A DNA stretch of 64,000 nucleotides from Flavobacterium anseongense (GCF_021608185.1 NZ_JAKIHN010000006.1:124001-188000); one strand, 5' to 3'. Shown: positions 44,001 through 52,096, counted from the stretch's first letter. Notes: generated by a model not told the origin, from the letters alone. Made by a program: numbers and translations.

Positions 44001-44790
44001 GGTTGAAAGTAACTACAAAAGTGGTCGATCCTCCGCCAGCTACCGAGGCAGCTGGTAGAGTTGTAACAGTATAGTTTGTAGGATCTCCAAAAGTTATCGC
44101 TCCTACTGTTAAAGTGCCAGTGCCTGTATTTTGTATGGTATAAGTGCGGGTTACGCCTGTTCCAGTATTGGTTGTCCCAAAATCAGTATGATTTGTTGTT
44201 GAAGCTGTTCCTGCTCCAGAGTTGTCAACTATATTCGTGCTGTTTCCTTGAATATTTATTTCTCCGGGTGATGAATTATCTATTACTTGAATTTTAGCAA
44301 TCTCCATAGTATTACTACAATATACATAAATTGTCCCTGCACCGCCTGTGTAGGTAGCCGTTAGAACATTCGTATATGGAGATGGACTAGCAGAGGTGTA
44401 TGACGCTAAAACAGAAGTGCCATCAGAAATAGAAGCTGTACGGCCAGTTGAACTTGTTCGCACCCATATTTTTACAGTAGATGCTCCTGTAACTGAAAAA
44501 GACACGGCACGGTTTGTCGGTAATGGTCCTGTTACACCCGCAAATGTCATAGCTCTTGTAGAAGTAAAACCATCACTATAAGTATATGCAGAAGCAGCAA
44601 TAGCACCTACAGTTGACCCAGATGAAATTATATTCAAGCCAGTGCCTAAATAATTAGTAGTATTAGTGCTAACACCTGTTGTTGATGTCCAGACACTTGT
44701 ATCGGAAAAATCCCAAGTTCTATTTTGAGCGTTTGATAATGCTGTTGCTAACAACATTAGTAATATCAATAAAAGTAATTGTTTTTTCAT
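38083..44790 (-). CDS. Giant T9SS type A surface protein with HYDIN-like repeats, LamG and TSP3 repeats
   Basis: A 2235-residue exported protein. Signal peptide 'LLLLILLMLLATALSNAQ' is followed by a cohesive N-terminal module. Then come six tandem choice-of-anchor D/HYDIN-like repeats of about 120 residues, each opening 'EINIQGN' or 'INVVG' and closing 'NDxxENPYxF'. Asp-rich thrombospondin-3-type repeats follow (DSDGDGIND, DLDSDNDGVSD), as does a secreted-adhesin-type segment. A LamG/concanavalin-like domain sits at about 1330-1490 ('SLFLDFDGRNDYAQD', 'WYHVAATYSANNLNLYVNG', 'GKVDEVRVFNVRLTDDQV'). The C-terminus is the type A sorting domain ending 'GTYVVKVSTDKGIITKKILI'. It is a cell-surface or released adhesin. 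A -7-like TATCTTTT lies 22 bp upstream. Confidence 0.92.
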   Translation of the reverse strand: MKKQLLLLILLMLLATALSNAQNRTWDFSDTSVWTSTTGVSTNTTNYLGTGLNIISSGSTVGAIAASAYTYSDGFTSTRAMTFAGVTGPLPTNRAVSFSVTGASTVKIWVRTSSTGRTASISDGTSVLASYTSASPSPYTNVLTATYTGGAGTIYVYCSNTMEIAKIQVIDNSSPGEINIQGNSTNIVDNSGAGTASTTNHTDFGTTNTGTGVTRTYTIQNTGTGTLTVGAITFGDPTNYTVTTLPAASVAGGGSTTFVVTFNPTTGGTKDSTISIVTNDTDENPYNFYITGVGTAVPEINIQGNGANIVDNAAGTSLANHTDFGSTAVLTPVVRTFTIYNTGGADLTIGAITLGDVTNYTYTSPSSPITSGGSATFTVTYTPAATGTHPTTISIVTNDGDENPYNFALTGTGSTGPAEINIQGGSTPTSIPSGNSATSTTDYTDFGPVTSGVSYTRTFTIQNTGGATLNITGAITFSGTNSANFSASVPTSTAIAAGASATFVVTVTPSSTGLRTVIISIPNDDSNENPYTFTLTALSGNADINVVGVNGSSITDGDTGTSLTKGTDFGPTGVSSGTVVKTFTIENTGSGGLITIGAISFSGTNAADFTLTAAPAASLGGSGSTTFSVTFNPSAVGIRTAAISIVNNDPNENPYNFALQGTGTEQEINIQGNATSITDGDTTPSSTDNTDFGQVNYTSGTKIVTYTIQNTGGDILTIGAFTLSGTHAADFTLDTTLTSASVAVGASTTFTITFDPSALGVRTAAISLVNNDADENPYNFNIQGTGAEQEINVVGNSTTIVDGDTTPTTTDYTDFGSQDYTIGSITKTYTIQNTGVGSLTIGTITLSGTGAAEFSVNTTSTSASVAAGASTTFTITFDPSSTGTKVASITIVNNDANENPYNFDIQGVGSQTFYDSDGDGINDNIDTDDDNDGITDTTEETNCNLANGTKANYKFLNEDFGAGASRVTINTTYTAETTYCYEAGTGSGATCSSTTSTNLDDGEYTVGPSAQIATWAAGQWYTGEDHTTGDTNGRMAMFNAAATAGTFYTATITGALPGVPITYSFWVINLDRADASGIGSRTRPNIKVEFRDMSDVVLQTINTGDIAPSATTPSSTDWKQFTASLNLSVNSFKVVFINNAPGGAGNDLAIDDILITQSLCDYDNDGVADIFDLDSDNDGVSDVVEAGLGSLSNGRGKIDAAWTDADADGLHNSAEASAAIAAIDSDGDGVPNYLDLDSDNDSVFDVDEGADNTGIPTFTNGDGDITGNGLGDGSDTETFRSKDTDGNGTAELIGDGILDLFDKSLGAGNSFSDQYGNLNQAITKDTDGDGTPDYLDITSSGAGIYDIANNKLIYAPKVIDANNDGILDGSTDIDKDGILDSFDNDTTAKGSPRNLNKSLFLDFDGRNDYAQDVAVLAGSAGSLMAWIDLNSAFSSTGFIVGQDSFNLKVNSSRIVQVTCNGTTISSPTALDVSRWYHVAATYSANNLNLYVNGVKVATSATPTGTIVDASLLTIGRSPSNSTNFFKGKVDEVRVFNVRLTDDQVQRMVYQELSTNTNLTGAYITGKEIAQDLTTSTSGTLTFTNLLRYYRMDAYKDDVLDDLTTTTVDVTGTKIYNHKNIYLQQAPMPFVTIADGDLATAVTDVTKDIQGTDVNNYSTIVNVKHNNTTTVSRTDVGLVVDAGKSLTVNGDQALNNTWWLSLNGKIDLVGKSQLIQNSKSDLDVTSSGYIERDQQGQSNLYNYNYWSSPVSTINTTSNNNGYTVGGVMKDGTTSTPQNITWVSGYNGSPTTPITLSSYWIFKFQNSTNNYANWAQVGPNGTLLPGQGYTLKGCGSAAVNQNYTFVGKPNNGAITSTVGPNNLNLCGNPYPSAIDADQFIDDNASSITGTLYLWEHYNTNTSHMTIQYQGGYATYTKTGGTAPVAPAGISGAGSSSKTPKRFIPVGQGFFVTGSASGGTITFNNGQRFFIKEDEVNSYTMFKMDRGGRDVVADPMHNNTPDPIEQEQFTKIRLGYTSKDNYHRQILLGFMNEHATSGYDAGYDGLSIETLTNDMYFINGANKLNISGDGYFNPNNIYPLGVKNATAGTVTIGLDSLENFNDRQEIYIYDSEDDTYNSIKSENFKVSLPVGTFENRFSLRFMQSPASLSTLKDDTVNYGIVLTHSQADNMINIKNELEDTNVKSVDLFNMVGQNIMNWTADKENQNSIQLSTSGLSTGTYVVKVSTDKGIITKKILIK
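42060..44272 (-). repeat. Six approx. 365-bp tandem repeats in the giant T9SS gene
   Basis: Repeat starts near 44270, 43905, 43540, 43165, 42790 and 42425, judged from the recurring INIQG/INVVG coding segment and the recurring NPYxF segment. Spacing is very regular. The copies are clearly similar in protein; DNA identity between them was not computed. Confidence 0.75.
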
Positions 44791-45145
44791 AATCGATATA
44801 CATAAAAGATAATGAATGCTTATTTGGTTACTTTCTTAAAATAAATTATGGAATGTGTTTTTATTTCATCTTAAAAAGATTATGCAATCGATTGCATTAA
44901 AATTGCAACTGTTACAAACTTAAAAAAAATATTGCTTGAAAATTATTATTTGTGCATTATTTATTAACAATTTTTTTAAATAATGTTTTTTTTTATTTAA
45001 AATAATGAGATGTAGTCAGAAAAAAATGATTTTTTATGAGAATAGGGTAAGTGAATAGCTGTAAAAAATAAGAAATAGTTCCCAAAAGTCTAGTTATTTG
45101 ATACTAAACTTTTTAAGATGAAGTTATGATGAAATAAAGATTTTT
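44791..45145. other. Intergenic gap between the giant gene and ctaA
   Basis: Extremely AT-rich, no coding frame supported. It holds the 16-bp palindrome at 44882..44897; otherwise only A/T runs were seen and no clear terminator for ctaA. Confidence 0.5.
44882..44897. promoter_or_regulatory. 16-bp perfect palindrome, possible operator
   Basis: ATGCAATCGATTGCAT, perfectly symmetric, about 92 bp upstream of the giant-gene ATG, with a further half-site ATTGCA at 44902-44907. A dimeric regulator could bind here; its identity is unknown. Confidence 0.35.
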
Positions 45146-46171
45146 TTACTTACTCAAGCGATGTAAGGTAAATGTCATAGCAGTAAGTAAGAAAAACGCA
45201 GTAATTTGATGAACCAATCCCAACCAAAGTGGAACGCTATATAGCAAAGTGAGAACGCCTAAAGTGAATTGCAAAAAGACAATTAAGACTAAAGAGTTCA
45301 ATCCGTTTTGTTGTTGAGCAGTTAAAGTATATTTTTTGCTTTTGAAGTATAAGAATAAAATCAATCCAACGACAATATAGGCCATGGTTCTGTGTACAAA
45401 CTGAACACCGCTTTTGCCTTCAGTGAAACGTGCTAACCAAGAATCTTTTTCTAAAGAAATGCTATCGTGGAAAAATTGTCCGTCGCTCATCAATGGCCAA
45501 TGATTGTGTATCAAACCGGCATTTAAACCAGCGACAAAACCGCCATAAATAATTTGAATTAAAAGAATAATGAAGGTAATCTTAGCCAATTTTTTCAACT
45601 CAACAACCACAAATTTCTTTTCAGGATAAATCAAATCCAATGCAACCCATAGTGTATAGGCAAAGGTGATGAAAGCAAAAGTTAAGTGCAAAGCCAAACG
45701 AAAATGACTCACATCAGGATTATCAACCAAACCGCTTTTTACCATAAACCAACCAAAGAAACCTTGTAAAGCACCCATTCCAAGCAGAATGAAACATTTA
45801 TTTAATGTGGCTTTATCGATTCGTTTTTTAATCAGAAAGTAGAGAAAAGGAACTATAAAAACCAATCCAATGATACGTCCTATAAAACGGTGAAACCATT
45901 CCCAGAAATAAATAAACTTATAATCCGAAAGCTGAAAGTCGTTATGAATGTTGATTTTTTGGTACTCAGGAAACTGCTTGTATGCATCAAAAGCCTGTTG
46001 CCATTTTTCTTCGGTTAAAGGAGGAAGCGTATCGGTAACCAAATGCCAATCGGTCATTGACAAACCCGAATTCGTCAAACGGGTAATTCCACCAACAACA
46101 ACCATTATAAATACTAAAATGCAACCTGAGAGTAGCCAGTAAATTATCGCTTTGTCTTTTTTCATTGCCAT
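45146..46171 (-). CDS. ctaA: Heme A synthase (COX15/CtaA family)
   Basis: A 341-residue integral membrane protein with eight hydrophobic segments, which oxidises heme O to heme A for cytochrome oxidase. The four heme-ligand-type histidines typical of the family are His94 ('FHRFIGR'), His162 ('LHLTFAF'), His260 ('VHRTMAY') and His321 ('HQITAFF'). The N-terminal 'VVVGGITRLTNSGLSMTDWH' and 'PPLTEEKWQQAFDAYKQFPE' are the COX15-type signature, so it belongs to the alpha-proteobacterial/mitochondrial-like class. A -7 box (TAATTTTG) lies 13 bp upstream. Confidence 0.95.
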   Translation of the reverse strand: MAMKKDKAIIYWLLSGCILVFIMVVVGGITRLTNSGLSMTDWHLVTDTLPPLTEEKWQQAFDAYKQFPEYQKINIHNDFQLSDYKFIYFWEWFHRFIGRIIGLVFIVPFLYFLIKKRIDKATLNKCFILLGMGALQGFFGWFMVKSGLVDNPDVSHFRLALHLTFAFITFAYTLWVALDLIYPEKKFVVVELKKLAKITFIILLIQIIYGGFVAGLNAGLIHNHWPLMSDGQFFHDSISLEKDSWLARFTEGKSGVQFVHRTMAYIVVGLILFLYFKSKKYTLTAQQQNGLNSLVLIVFLQFTLGVLTLLYSVPLWLGLVHQITAFFLLTAMTFTLHRLSK

Positions 46172-46184
46172 TAAAATGTTTTTA

Positions 46185-46192
46185 CAAAATTA
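46185..46192 (-). promoter_or_regulatory. -7 element for ctaA
   Basis: Minus-strand TAATTTTG (TAnnTTTG), 13 bp upstream of the ATG. Confidence 0.55.
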
Positions 46193-46242
46193 GCTATTGA
46201 ATATCTAACCAAACATTCAACAATAGTTAATCTATAACCAAT

Positions 46243-47661
46243 TTAAATTACTTTTTTTAATCCCAATTTTTCAGCTCTTGCCAAAACAAATTCATATGCT
46301 GCCTGATATTCATTTGGTATTTCACCTTCTAAAATTGCTTCTTTTACGGCTTCTTTTAAAACGCCAATTTCACGGGAAGGTTTTAAATTGAAGATTTCCA
46401 TAATTTCTTCACCCGAAATAGGTGGCTGAAAATTACGCACATGATCGCGTTCTTCTACTTCAATTATCTTTTTGCGGACGATATCAAAATTGTTGTGATA
46501 CTTTTTAAATTTCGTTGGATTCTTTGTCGTGATATCCGCTTCACATAATGTCATTAAATTTTCTACATCTTCACCGGCATCAAACACCAATCGACGCACA
46601 GCCGAATCGGTAACAGTATCTTCTGAAAGTACAATTGGTCTTGAACTCAGCATCACCATTTTGGCAACAAATTTCATCTTATTGTTTAATGGCATGCGCA
46701 GTCTTTCAAAGATTTTCTTGACCATTTTTCCGCCAAGGAATTCGTGTCCGTGAAATGTCCAGCCTTGTTTTTTATTGAATTTTTTGGTTGGCGCTTTTCC
46801 AATATCATGGAGTAAAGCCGCCCAACGTAACCAAATATCGTCGGTATTGGGACAAATGTTATCAACGACTTCAAGTGTGTGATAAAAATTGTTTTTGTGA
46901 GTATGACCTTCAATTTCTTCTACGTTGTTTAATGCAGTCAATTCGGGAAGAATGATGTCTAAAAGTCCGGTTTTGTATAAATGCAAAAAGCCAATAGAAG
47001 GTTTATCAGTGGATAGAATTTTGTTTAGTTCATCCACAATTCGTTCACCCGAAATAATCTTGATTCTGTCTTTGTTTTTTTCAATAGCATTCAAAGATTC
47101 TGTTTCAATGGTGAAATTCAATTGCGTTGCAAATCGAATCGCACGAAGCATTCGAAGTGGGTCATCAGAATAAGTAATGTCAGGATTTAAAGGCGTTTTA
47201 ATTATTTTATTTTCCAAATCAGTTAAACCATTAAAAGGATCAACCAAATCACCATAATTGTTTTCATTCAATGAAAAAGCCAAGGCATTAATGGTAAAAT
47301 CACGACGATTTTGATCGTCTTCTAAAGTACCATTTTCAACTATAGGATTTCGACTATGTTCGGCATAACTTTCTTTACGCGCACCAACAAACTCGATATC
47401 AATTTCCTTGTAACGAAGCATTGCCGTTCCATAATTTTTGAAAACCTGAACTTTTGGTTTGTGTGGCAACAATTCGGAAACTTTTAAAGCCAAATCAATT
47501 CCGGAACCAATGGCTACAATATCAATATCTTTTTTAAAGTCGCGCTGCAATAAATAATCACGTACAAAGCCGCCAATAACATAGCTTTCATGTCCAAGCT
47601 GTTCACTAGCTTGAGCAATGATTTTAAATATCGGGTTTTCTAATGCTTTGATGTAATTCAT
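46243..47661 (-). CDS. cca: CCA tRNA nucleotidyltransferase with HD domain
   Basis: A 472-residue enzyme adding or repairing the 3' CCA of tRNAs. The class II nucleotidyltransferase motif is '[13 protein letters not shown]' (residues 28-40) followed by catalytic Asp45 and Asp47 in '[10 protein letters not shown]'; '[11 protein letters not shown]' and '[18 protein letters not shown]' are family blocks. Near the C-terminal half an HD phosphohydrolase domain ('[14 protein letters not shown]') is present, as in E. coli-like enzymes. The tRNA-Glu in this window has no encoded CCA, consistent with a need for this activity. It is separated from the tsaC-like gene by an inverted octad array. Confidence 0.94.
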   Translation of the reverse strand: MNYIKALENPIFKIIAQASEQLGHESYVIGGFVRDYLLQRDFKKDIDIVAIGSGIDLALKVSELLPHKPKVQVFKNYGTAMLRYKEIDIEFVGARKESYAEHSRNPIVENGTLEDDQNRRDFTINALAFSLNENNYGDLVDPFNGLTDLENKIIKTPLNPDITYSDDPLRMLRAIRFATQLNFTIETESLNAIEKNKDRIKIISGERIVDELNKILSTDKPSIGFLHLYKTGLLDIILPELTALNNVEEIEGHTHKNNFYHTLEVVDNICPNTDDIWLRWAALLHDIGKAPTKKFNKKQGWTFHGHEFLGGKMVKKIFERLRMPLNNKMKFVAKMVMLSSRPIVLSEDTVTDSAVRRLVFDAGEDVENLMTLCEADITTKNPTKFKKYHNNFDIVRKKIIEVEERDHVRNFQPPISGEEIMEIFNLKPSREIGVLKEAVKEAILEGEIPNEYQAAYEFVLARAEKLGLKKVI

Positions 47662-47663
47662 AT

Positions 47664-47737
47664 TAATTTGAAAATTTGAAAATTAGATAATTTGAAAATT
47701 AATTAGCTCATTTTCAAATTTCCAAATTTTCAAATTG
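47664..47737. repeat. Inverted octad micro-arrays
   Basis: Left arm: AATTTGAA, AATTTGAA, AATTAGAT, AATTTGAA, AATTAATT. Right arm: TTTTCAAA, TTTCCAAA, TTTTCAAA. The arms are reverse-complementary in pattern and can pair across a short centre; this fills the gap between cca and the Sua5-like gene. Confidence 0.7.
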
Positions 47738-47739
47738 TT

Positions 47740-48309
47740 TTACTTGCGAATAATTTTTACCTGATTGTCTAACGAAAGCTTAATAATCGTTGATGGTTTA
47801 TCGCAAATTTTTTCGTGATGCAAATTTACTACATAGTCCACACCTTTTATAATTTCGGGTGCAATTTCTTTGAAAGATTTTGGGGTGAACATTCCTGAAA
47901 TATTTGCGGAAGTCGAAACCAATGGTTTTTTCATGCGTTCCATCAGTTTGAAACAAAACGGTTCTTTCACTAATCTGACTCCAAGTGTTTTATCATCGGC
48001 AATAATATTAGCTGCTACATTTCTTGGATTATCCAAAATCAAAGTTGTTGGTTTCTCAGATAAGTCAAGAATTTGCCAAGCCGTTTCCGGGATTTCCTTA
48101 AAAACATTGTACATCATTTTTTCGCCATTCATCAACACTATCATACTTTTACTTTCTTCGCGTTGTTTCAAAGCATAGATTTTTTTTACCGCTTCAGCAT
48201 TGGTCGCATCGCAGCCAATTCCCCAAACAGTATCAGTAGGGTAGAGGATTATCCCGCCATTTTGTATAACTTCGAATGCTTTGTGTACTTCAGAATTTAT
48301 ATCCATCAT
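47740..48309 (-). CDS. L-threonylcarbamoyladenylate synthase (Sua5/YciO/YrdC family)
   Basis: A 189-residue YrdC-fold protein that makes threonylcarbamoyl-AMP for t6A modification of tRNAs reading ANN codons. It contains 'GGIILYPTDTVWGIGCDATN' (about residues 17-36), the family signature, plus 'KIYALKQREESKSMIVLM' (KRxxxKp motif region) and 'LVSTSANISG' near 130. The C-terminal Sua5 domain is absent, so it is the short TsaC-like form. Its ATG overlaps the stop of the LtaS-like gene (ATGA), indicating coupling. YciO paralogues look similar, so tsaC is likely but not certain. Confidence 0.88.
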   Translation of the reverse strand: MMDINSEVHKAFEVIQNGGIILYPTDTVWGIGCDATNAEAVKKIYALKQREESKSMIVLMNGEKMMYNVFKEIPETAWQILDLSEKPTTLILDNPRNVAANIIADDKTLGVRLVKEPFCFKLMERMKKPLVSTSANISGMFTPKSFKEIAPEIIKGVDYVVNLHHEKICDKPSTIIKLSLDNQVKIIRK

Positions 48310-50273
48310 TTACTTTTTTTTGTTTTTAGATCGTTGCCTTTCATTGTATAATACCAGGCCAAAGCCATCAGCTTGTTGTGCTTCAACTCTAAATCGCTTC
48401 TTTTAAAACTGGTTTCTTTGAAAGTCGTTAAATCAATTTTTTCGATGTTGGCACCTTTTGGGAAATAATACAAATCATTTCCGTCAATCATTTTATCGAA
48501 AGCAATACCTTCGTTTTTCCCTTTGGTAAACATCGATTCACCAAAGCTGTAATATTCAAAACCTTTTGGCGCAATCATTTCGATAAGTGTCGGCATGATA
48601 TCAATATGGCTACCGGGAGTCAAATTGAGAGATTTTGGAATTGATTTTCCATACATAATATATGCAACAGATGACTTTTCATAAAGATTTGGCTTGCTGT
48701 TAGGAAACTTTCTGCCAAAATGGTCTCCGGTAAAATTGAAGATACTTTCAGTAAACTCTTTTTCTGCCTTTCTGACAAAATCGCCAATCGCTTTGTCGCC
48801 ATACCAAAGATGCCCCAATTCTTTTAGATTCATCGCGCCATCATAGTATTTCTTCATTGCTTGCGGAAAATCATCAGTTGATTTATATGGGAAACCTTTG
48901 GCTTCTAAATCAACGGTATATGGTGCGTGATAGCTTGTCGTTAGGATTATATTTAGCGAATATTTATCTTTATCTGTGTGCTGCATCACCAGATTGAAAA
49001 GTTTTTCATCTTCAATTCCCCAACCTCCGGTATCTGTTTTTCCACCGCCATCAACTCCGGAATAAATTCGGTCAACACCATAATATTTAGACAAATCACC
49101 AATATTTTCCCAAGATAGATAACCGCCATAATAGAAATTAGTTTCATAACCTAACTTCTTAAACTGTGTAAAAATGGAGGTTTCAAAAGGCGCAGCAGAG
49201 GTTCCGATGTGACTTAGATTGATACCGCAATTTGGCACGTTGGTCATAATGGCACCAAAGGAATCAATAGTCGTATTTCCTGATGCTAAGAAATGGCTGA
49301 AATGAGTCCCTTTTTTAGCAATCGAGTTCAGTTGACTTGAAAAATTAAAGGGAAGATATTTATCCATCAATGGCCAAGAATCATAACTTTCCATCACAAC
49401 AAGGAAAATTTGTTTTGGCTTTTGAATTGTTGGTCCTTGAGCCGTTTTCTTCAAAACATCGGTGACTTTATCCTGAGGAAAAGTAGCTTTAAAAAGAGCT
49501 TCATCCATATATGGATTTTTGTTTCCGTGTTCATTCAATCTATTGAAATCTTTGATAGCATATTTTAACGAACGAAACGGATTGATAATCGTTTTGTTTA
49601 AAAAATTATCCTTTGATATTCCCGAATACTCTCTTAATATTGGAATAGTAGAAAATGAACCTCTGATACCAAAAACAAAAAGTACTAATACCAAAAACGC
49701 AAAAACATATTTACTTCTTTTGAAACGAATCTTTTTGAATACCTGATAGATGTTCTTCTTGTCATTAAAAAAGCGGAACACTAGTAAACCAACAATTACA
49801 GTCAGTATGATAATTAAACTGTTTAAAATCGGATGAAAATCTACAAGAATAGTATTCATCACCGCTTTTTTATCATCATACAAGGCTAGGAAAAGAAAAT
49901 GATTAAACTGATCGCCATATTCCTTGAAATAATTAATAGTAATAACACAAATTAGTGTTGAGAGAATAATAAAAAACACCTGATGCACTTTTCGCGTGAT
50001 TACAATGATTCGGTATCGATTAAATGGTGCGAGAACGAGCAAAAGTAAAAAGGGCAGTAATAAAAAATAAGCAACAGCAGTGCAGTCAAATCGGAAACCC
50101 ATAAAGAGAACATCCAGAATTTCGCTGAAACCTATTTCATGTTGGATTTTTTGACGAAAAATCGTAATGAAAACCAAACGAAATATGGTAAAAAAGGCAA
50201 CGCCAAAAAACCAAAAGAAGATTAAATTACTTAGTTCTTTTAAAAACTTTTTACGCTTTAACTCAATTGCCAT
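48306..50273 (-). CDS. LtaS/MdoB-like phosphoglycerol transferase or sulfatase-family membrane enzyme
   Basis: A 655-residue membrane enzyme; start set at MAIELKRKKFLKE because the upstream extension begins at a TTG. The N-terminal half has about five TM segments. The C-terminal half is an alkaline-phosphatase-like catalytic domain on the periplasmic side. 'IFLVVMESYDSWPLMDKYLP' carries the metal-binding Glu, and 'LASGNTTIDSFGAIMTN' holds the threonine that would be the nucleophile. A late 'ESIFNFTGDHFGRKF' provides further metal ligands. Family members transfer phosphoglycerol or phosphoethanolamine to glycolipids, lipoteichoic acid or osmoregulated glucans; in a Gram-negative this suggests surface-glycan or lipid-A modification. 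It is followed by glycosyltransferases. Confidence 0.88.
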   Translation of the reverse strand: MAIELKRKKFLKELSNLIFFWFFGVAFFTIFRLVFITIFRQKIQHEIGFSEILDVLFMGFRFDCTAVAYFLLLPFLLLLVLAPFNRYRIIVITRKVHQVFFIILSTLICVITINYFKEYGDQFNHFLFLALYDDKKAVMNTILVDFHPILNSLIIILTVIVGLLVFRFFNDKKNIYQVFKKIRFKRSKYVFAFLVLVLFVFGIRGSFSTIPILREYSGISKDNFLNKTIINPFRSLKYAIKDFNRLNEHGNKNPYMDEALFKATFPQDKVTDVLKKTAQGPTIQKPKQIFLVVMESYDSWPLMDKYLPFNFSSQLNSIAKKGTHFSHFLASGNTTIDSFGAIMTNVPNCGINLSHIGTSAAPFETSIFTQFKKLGYETNFYYGGYLSWENIGDLSKYYGVDRIYSGVDGGGKTDTGGWGIEDEKLFNLVMQHTDKDKYSLNIILTTSYHAPYTVDLEAKGFPYKSTDDFPQAMKKYYDGAMNLKELGHLWYGDKAIGDFVRKAEKEFTESIFNFTGDHFGRKFPNSKPNLYEKSSVAYIMYGKSIPKSLNLTPGSHIDIMPTLIEMIAPKGFEYYSFGESMFTKGKNEGIAFDKMIDGNDLYYFPKGANIEKIDLTTFKETSFKRSDLELKHNKLMALAWYYTMKGNDLKTKKSK

Positions 50274-50283
50274 GCTTAATTCT

Positions 50284-51135
50284 TTATCTGGCTTTATACA
50301 AACCAAGTTTTCTTTTTAAGAGTTTAAAATTCAATTCAAATGTTTGCACAAACTGATTTTTGATGCTGGTAAAAAACCAATTGCTATAAGGAATTGTCTT
50401 CTCTAAGATTAGTTTGTTGGCTTCGTCTGAGAGGGTAAAATTCTCTTGGATATCTTTCCATTTTACCAATCCGTAACCATCAAATTTGTTGACTTTATTG
50501 CGTTGATGTATAATCGATAACCACAATCTTTTATCGCCAAGCTGGGTTACTTTTTTATCGCGTTTCCAATACCTGTGGTCTTGATGAAAAGCGGTTTTCG
50601 GATTGTCATTTTTTTCAATTAGGCTGATAAACGGATTGAAAAGCTGTTCTTTCTTGGCTAAAATATATACAGGTTCAATTTGAAGCGAATAGCCTTTTAT
50701 AAAATCAATTGCGCGATATTCCTGTTGGTTGAATTGTTTCTGAACTTCATTGATGAAATCTATGTGAATGCTATCGTCGTTGTCAATTCTGGTCGTAATC
50801 AAATAAGGAATATTTTTGGTTTCATTAGCTATATATGTAAACATTTCAGGCTTAAACGATGGCATTGCATCTACAAAGAACACTTTAAAATTAGGTTGAT
50901 TCGCAACCAAGTCCATAATTCTGGTTTTATAAACTTCTTTGGTATTAGTATCAAAATACAATAACCATTCAAAATTTTGATTTGTTTGTCCGACTACTGA
51001 TGGAAAGCAAAAATTTTCAAATAACCACATGCGATTGTCCATCCATTCATCGGTTAATAACTGCTCATTGTTTTTGGTAACATCCCAATTTTCAGCCCTT
51101 AGATTGAATCGGGTAATCAAGTAATGTTTAAACAT
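50284..51135 (-). CDS. Putative rhamnosyltransferase-like glycosyltransferase
   Basis: Start set at the ATG (MFKHYLITRFNLRAEN); a TTG codon 30 bp upstream opens the frame but is less likely. About 283 residues. The pattern 'WMDNRMWLFENFCFPSVVGQ', 'NFEWLLYFDTNTKEVYK', 'YLITTRIDNDDSIHIDFINE' matches the putative rhamnosyltransferase family (PF11316 type), with the 'RIDNDD' triad as probable metal and nucleotide-sugar site. It is soluble and probably cytoplasmic, modifying polysaccharide. It lies 10 bp upstream of the LtaS-like gene and divergent from the family-2 glycosyltransferases, so a shared polysaccharide role is plausible. Confidence 0.8.
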   Translation of the reverse strand: MFKHYLITRFNLRAENWDVTKNNEQLLTDEWMDNRMWLFENFCFPSVVGQTNQNFEWLLYFDTNTKEVYKTRIMDLVANQPNFKVFFVDAMPSFKPEMFTYIANETKNIPYLITTRIDNDDSIHIDFINEVQKQFNQQEYRAIDFIKGYSLQIEPVYILAKKEQLFNPFISLIEKNDNPKTAFHQDHRYWKRDKKVTQLGDKRLWLSIIHQRNKVNKFDGYGLVKWKDIQENFTLSDEANKLILEKTIPYSNWFFTSIKNQFVQTFELNFKLLKRKLGLYKAR

Positions 51136-51226
51136 GGATGTCTTTTTTAATTTTATACTATTCAACCTTTGGTTCGGGTGGTAAAATTAGTTTTTTTTTT
51201 GAAGCCCAAAAACGATAAGGTTACTT

Positions 51227-51258
51227 TTGCTTAAAATCCGAATTATTCTTTATGTTTG
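51227..51258 (+). promoter_or_regulatory. Promoter of the first family-2 glycosyltransferase
   Basis: -33 TTG at 51227-51229 and -7 TATGTTTG at 51251-51258, 21 bp apart. The ATG at 51265 follows only 6 bp after the -7 box, so the transcript may be almost leaderless. Confidence 0.6.
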
Positions 51259-51264
51259 TATGGT

Positions 51265-52077
51265 ATGAAGTTGTCTATAATTATCTCTACTTACAATTCG
51301 GAAGAATGGTTGCACAAGGTGTTGCTTGGCTATACTATTCAAACCGAAAATGATTTTGAGATTATTGTGGCCGATGATGGCTCGACAGATAAAACCAAAA
51401 CAGTTGTCGAATCATTCAAAGACAAATTCAAACATCCGATACTTCACGTTTGGCATGAAGATCAAGGTTTTCGAAAATGTCGGATTCTCAATTCAGCCAT
51501 TCTAAAATCAAATTCAGATTATCTTTTATTTACTGATGGCGATTGCATTCCGAGAAAAGATTTTGTAGACAATCATCTCAAGCAAAAAGAAAAAGGATAT
51601 TTTCTTTCAGGAGGTTATTTTAAACTTCCGATGAATATCTCAAAAGCAATTTCAGACGATGATATTCTGGCTCAAAAATGTTTTGATGCGTCGTGGCTCA
51701 GGAAGCAAGGATTGAAACTCAATTTTAAAATCACGAAACTTGTCCATAATAGTTATTTTGCTGCGTTTATGAATTGGGTTACACCAACAAAACGTTCCTG
51801 GAATGGTCACAATTCTTCGGGATATAAAGCCGATATTTTGGCAATAAATGGTTTCAATGAATTGCTCGATTATGGTGGAGAAGACAGGGAAATGGGTGAA
51901 CGGCTATTTAATTTAGGATTGTTTTCAAAACAAATTCGCTATAGTGCGATTTGCGTGCATTTAGATCATTCCAGAAGTTATGTCAATCCCGAAAAGATAG
52001 CCTATAATTTGGAAGTTCGGAGATTTAATAAAAAGAATAAAATTACCCGAATAGAATCGGGAATAGATAAGCATTAA
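51265..52077 (+). CDS. Family-2 glycosyltransferase with C-terminal GalT-like domain
   Basis: A 270-residue cytoplasmic glycosyltransferase; start at MKLSIIISTYNSEEWLHK. It has the GT-A fold with 'FEIIVADDGSTDKTKTVVE' near residues 31-49 and the DxD-type metal site 'LLFTDGDCIPRKDF' near 90. The C-terminal 'RSWNGHNSSGYKADILAING', 'GGEDREMGERLFNLGL' region resembles the Glyco_transf_7C galactosyltransferase C-terminal domain. It transfers a sugar, probably to a surface polysaccharide. It is directly followed by a close paralogue, with about 19 bp between. Confidence 0.9.
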   Translation: MKLSIIISTYNSEEWLHKVLLGYTIQTENDFEIIVADDGSTDKTKTVVESFKDKFKHPILHVWHEDQGFRKCRILNSAILKSNSDYLLFTDGDCIPRKDFVDNHLKQKEKGYFLSGGYFKLPMNISKAISDDDILAQKCFDASWLRKQGLKLNFKITKLVHNSYFAAFMNWVTPTKRSWNGHNSSGYKADILAINGFNELLDYGGEDREMGERLFNLGLFSKQIRYSAICVHLDHSRSYVNPEKIAYNLEVRRFNKKNKITRIESGIDKH

Positions 52078-52083
52078 AATATG

Positions 52084-52091
52084 TAATTTTG
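52084..52091 (+). promoter_or_regulatory. -7-like element before the second glycosyltransferase
   Basis: TAATTTTG (TAnnTTTG), ending 5 bp before the ATG at 52097. No -33 TTG was found; if functional, the transcript would be leaderless. Confidence 0.35.
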
Positions 52092-52096
52092 TAATC

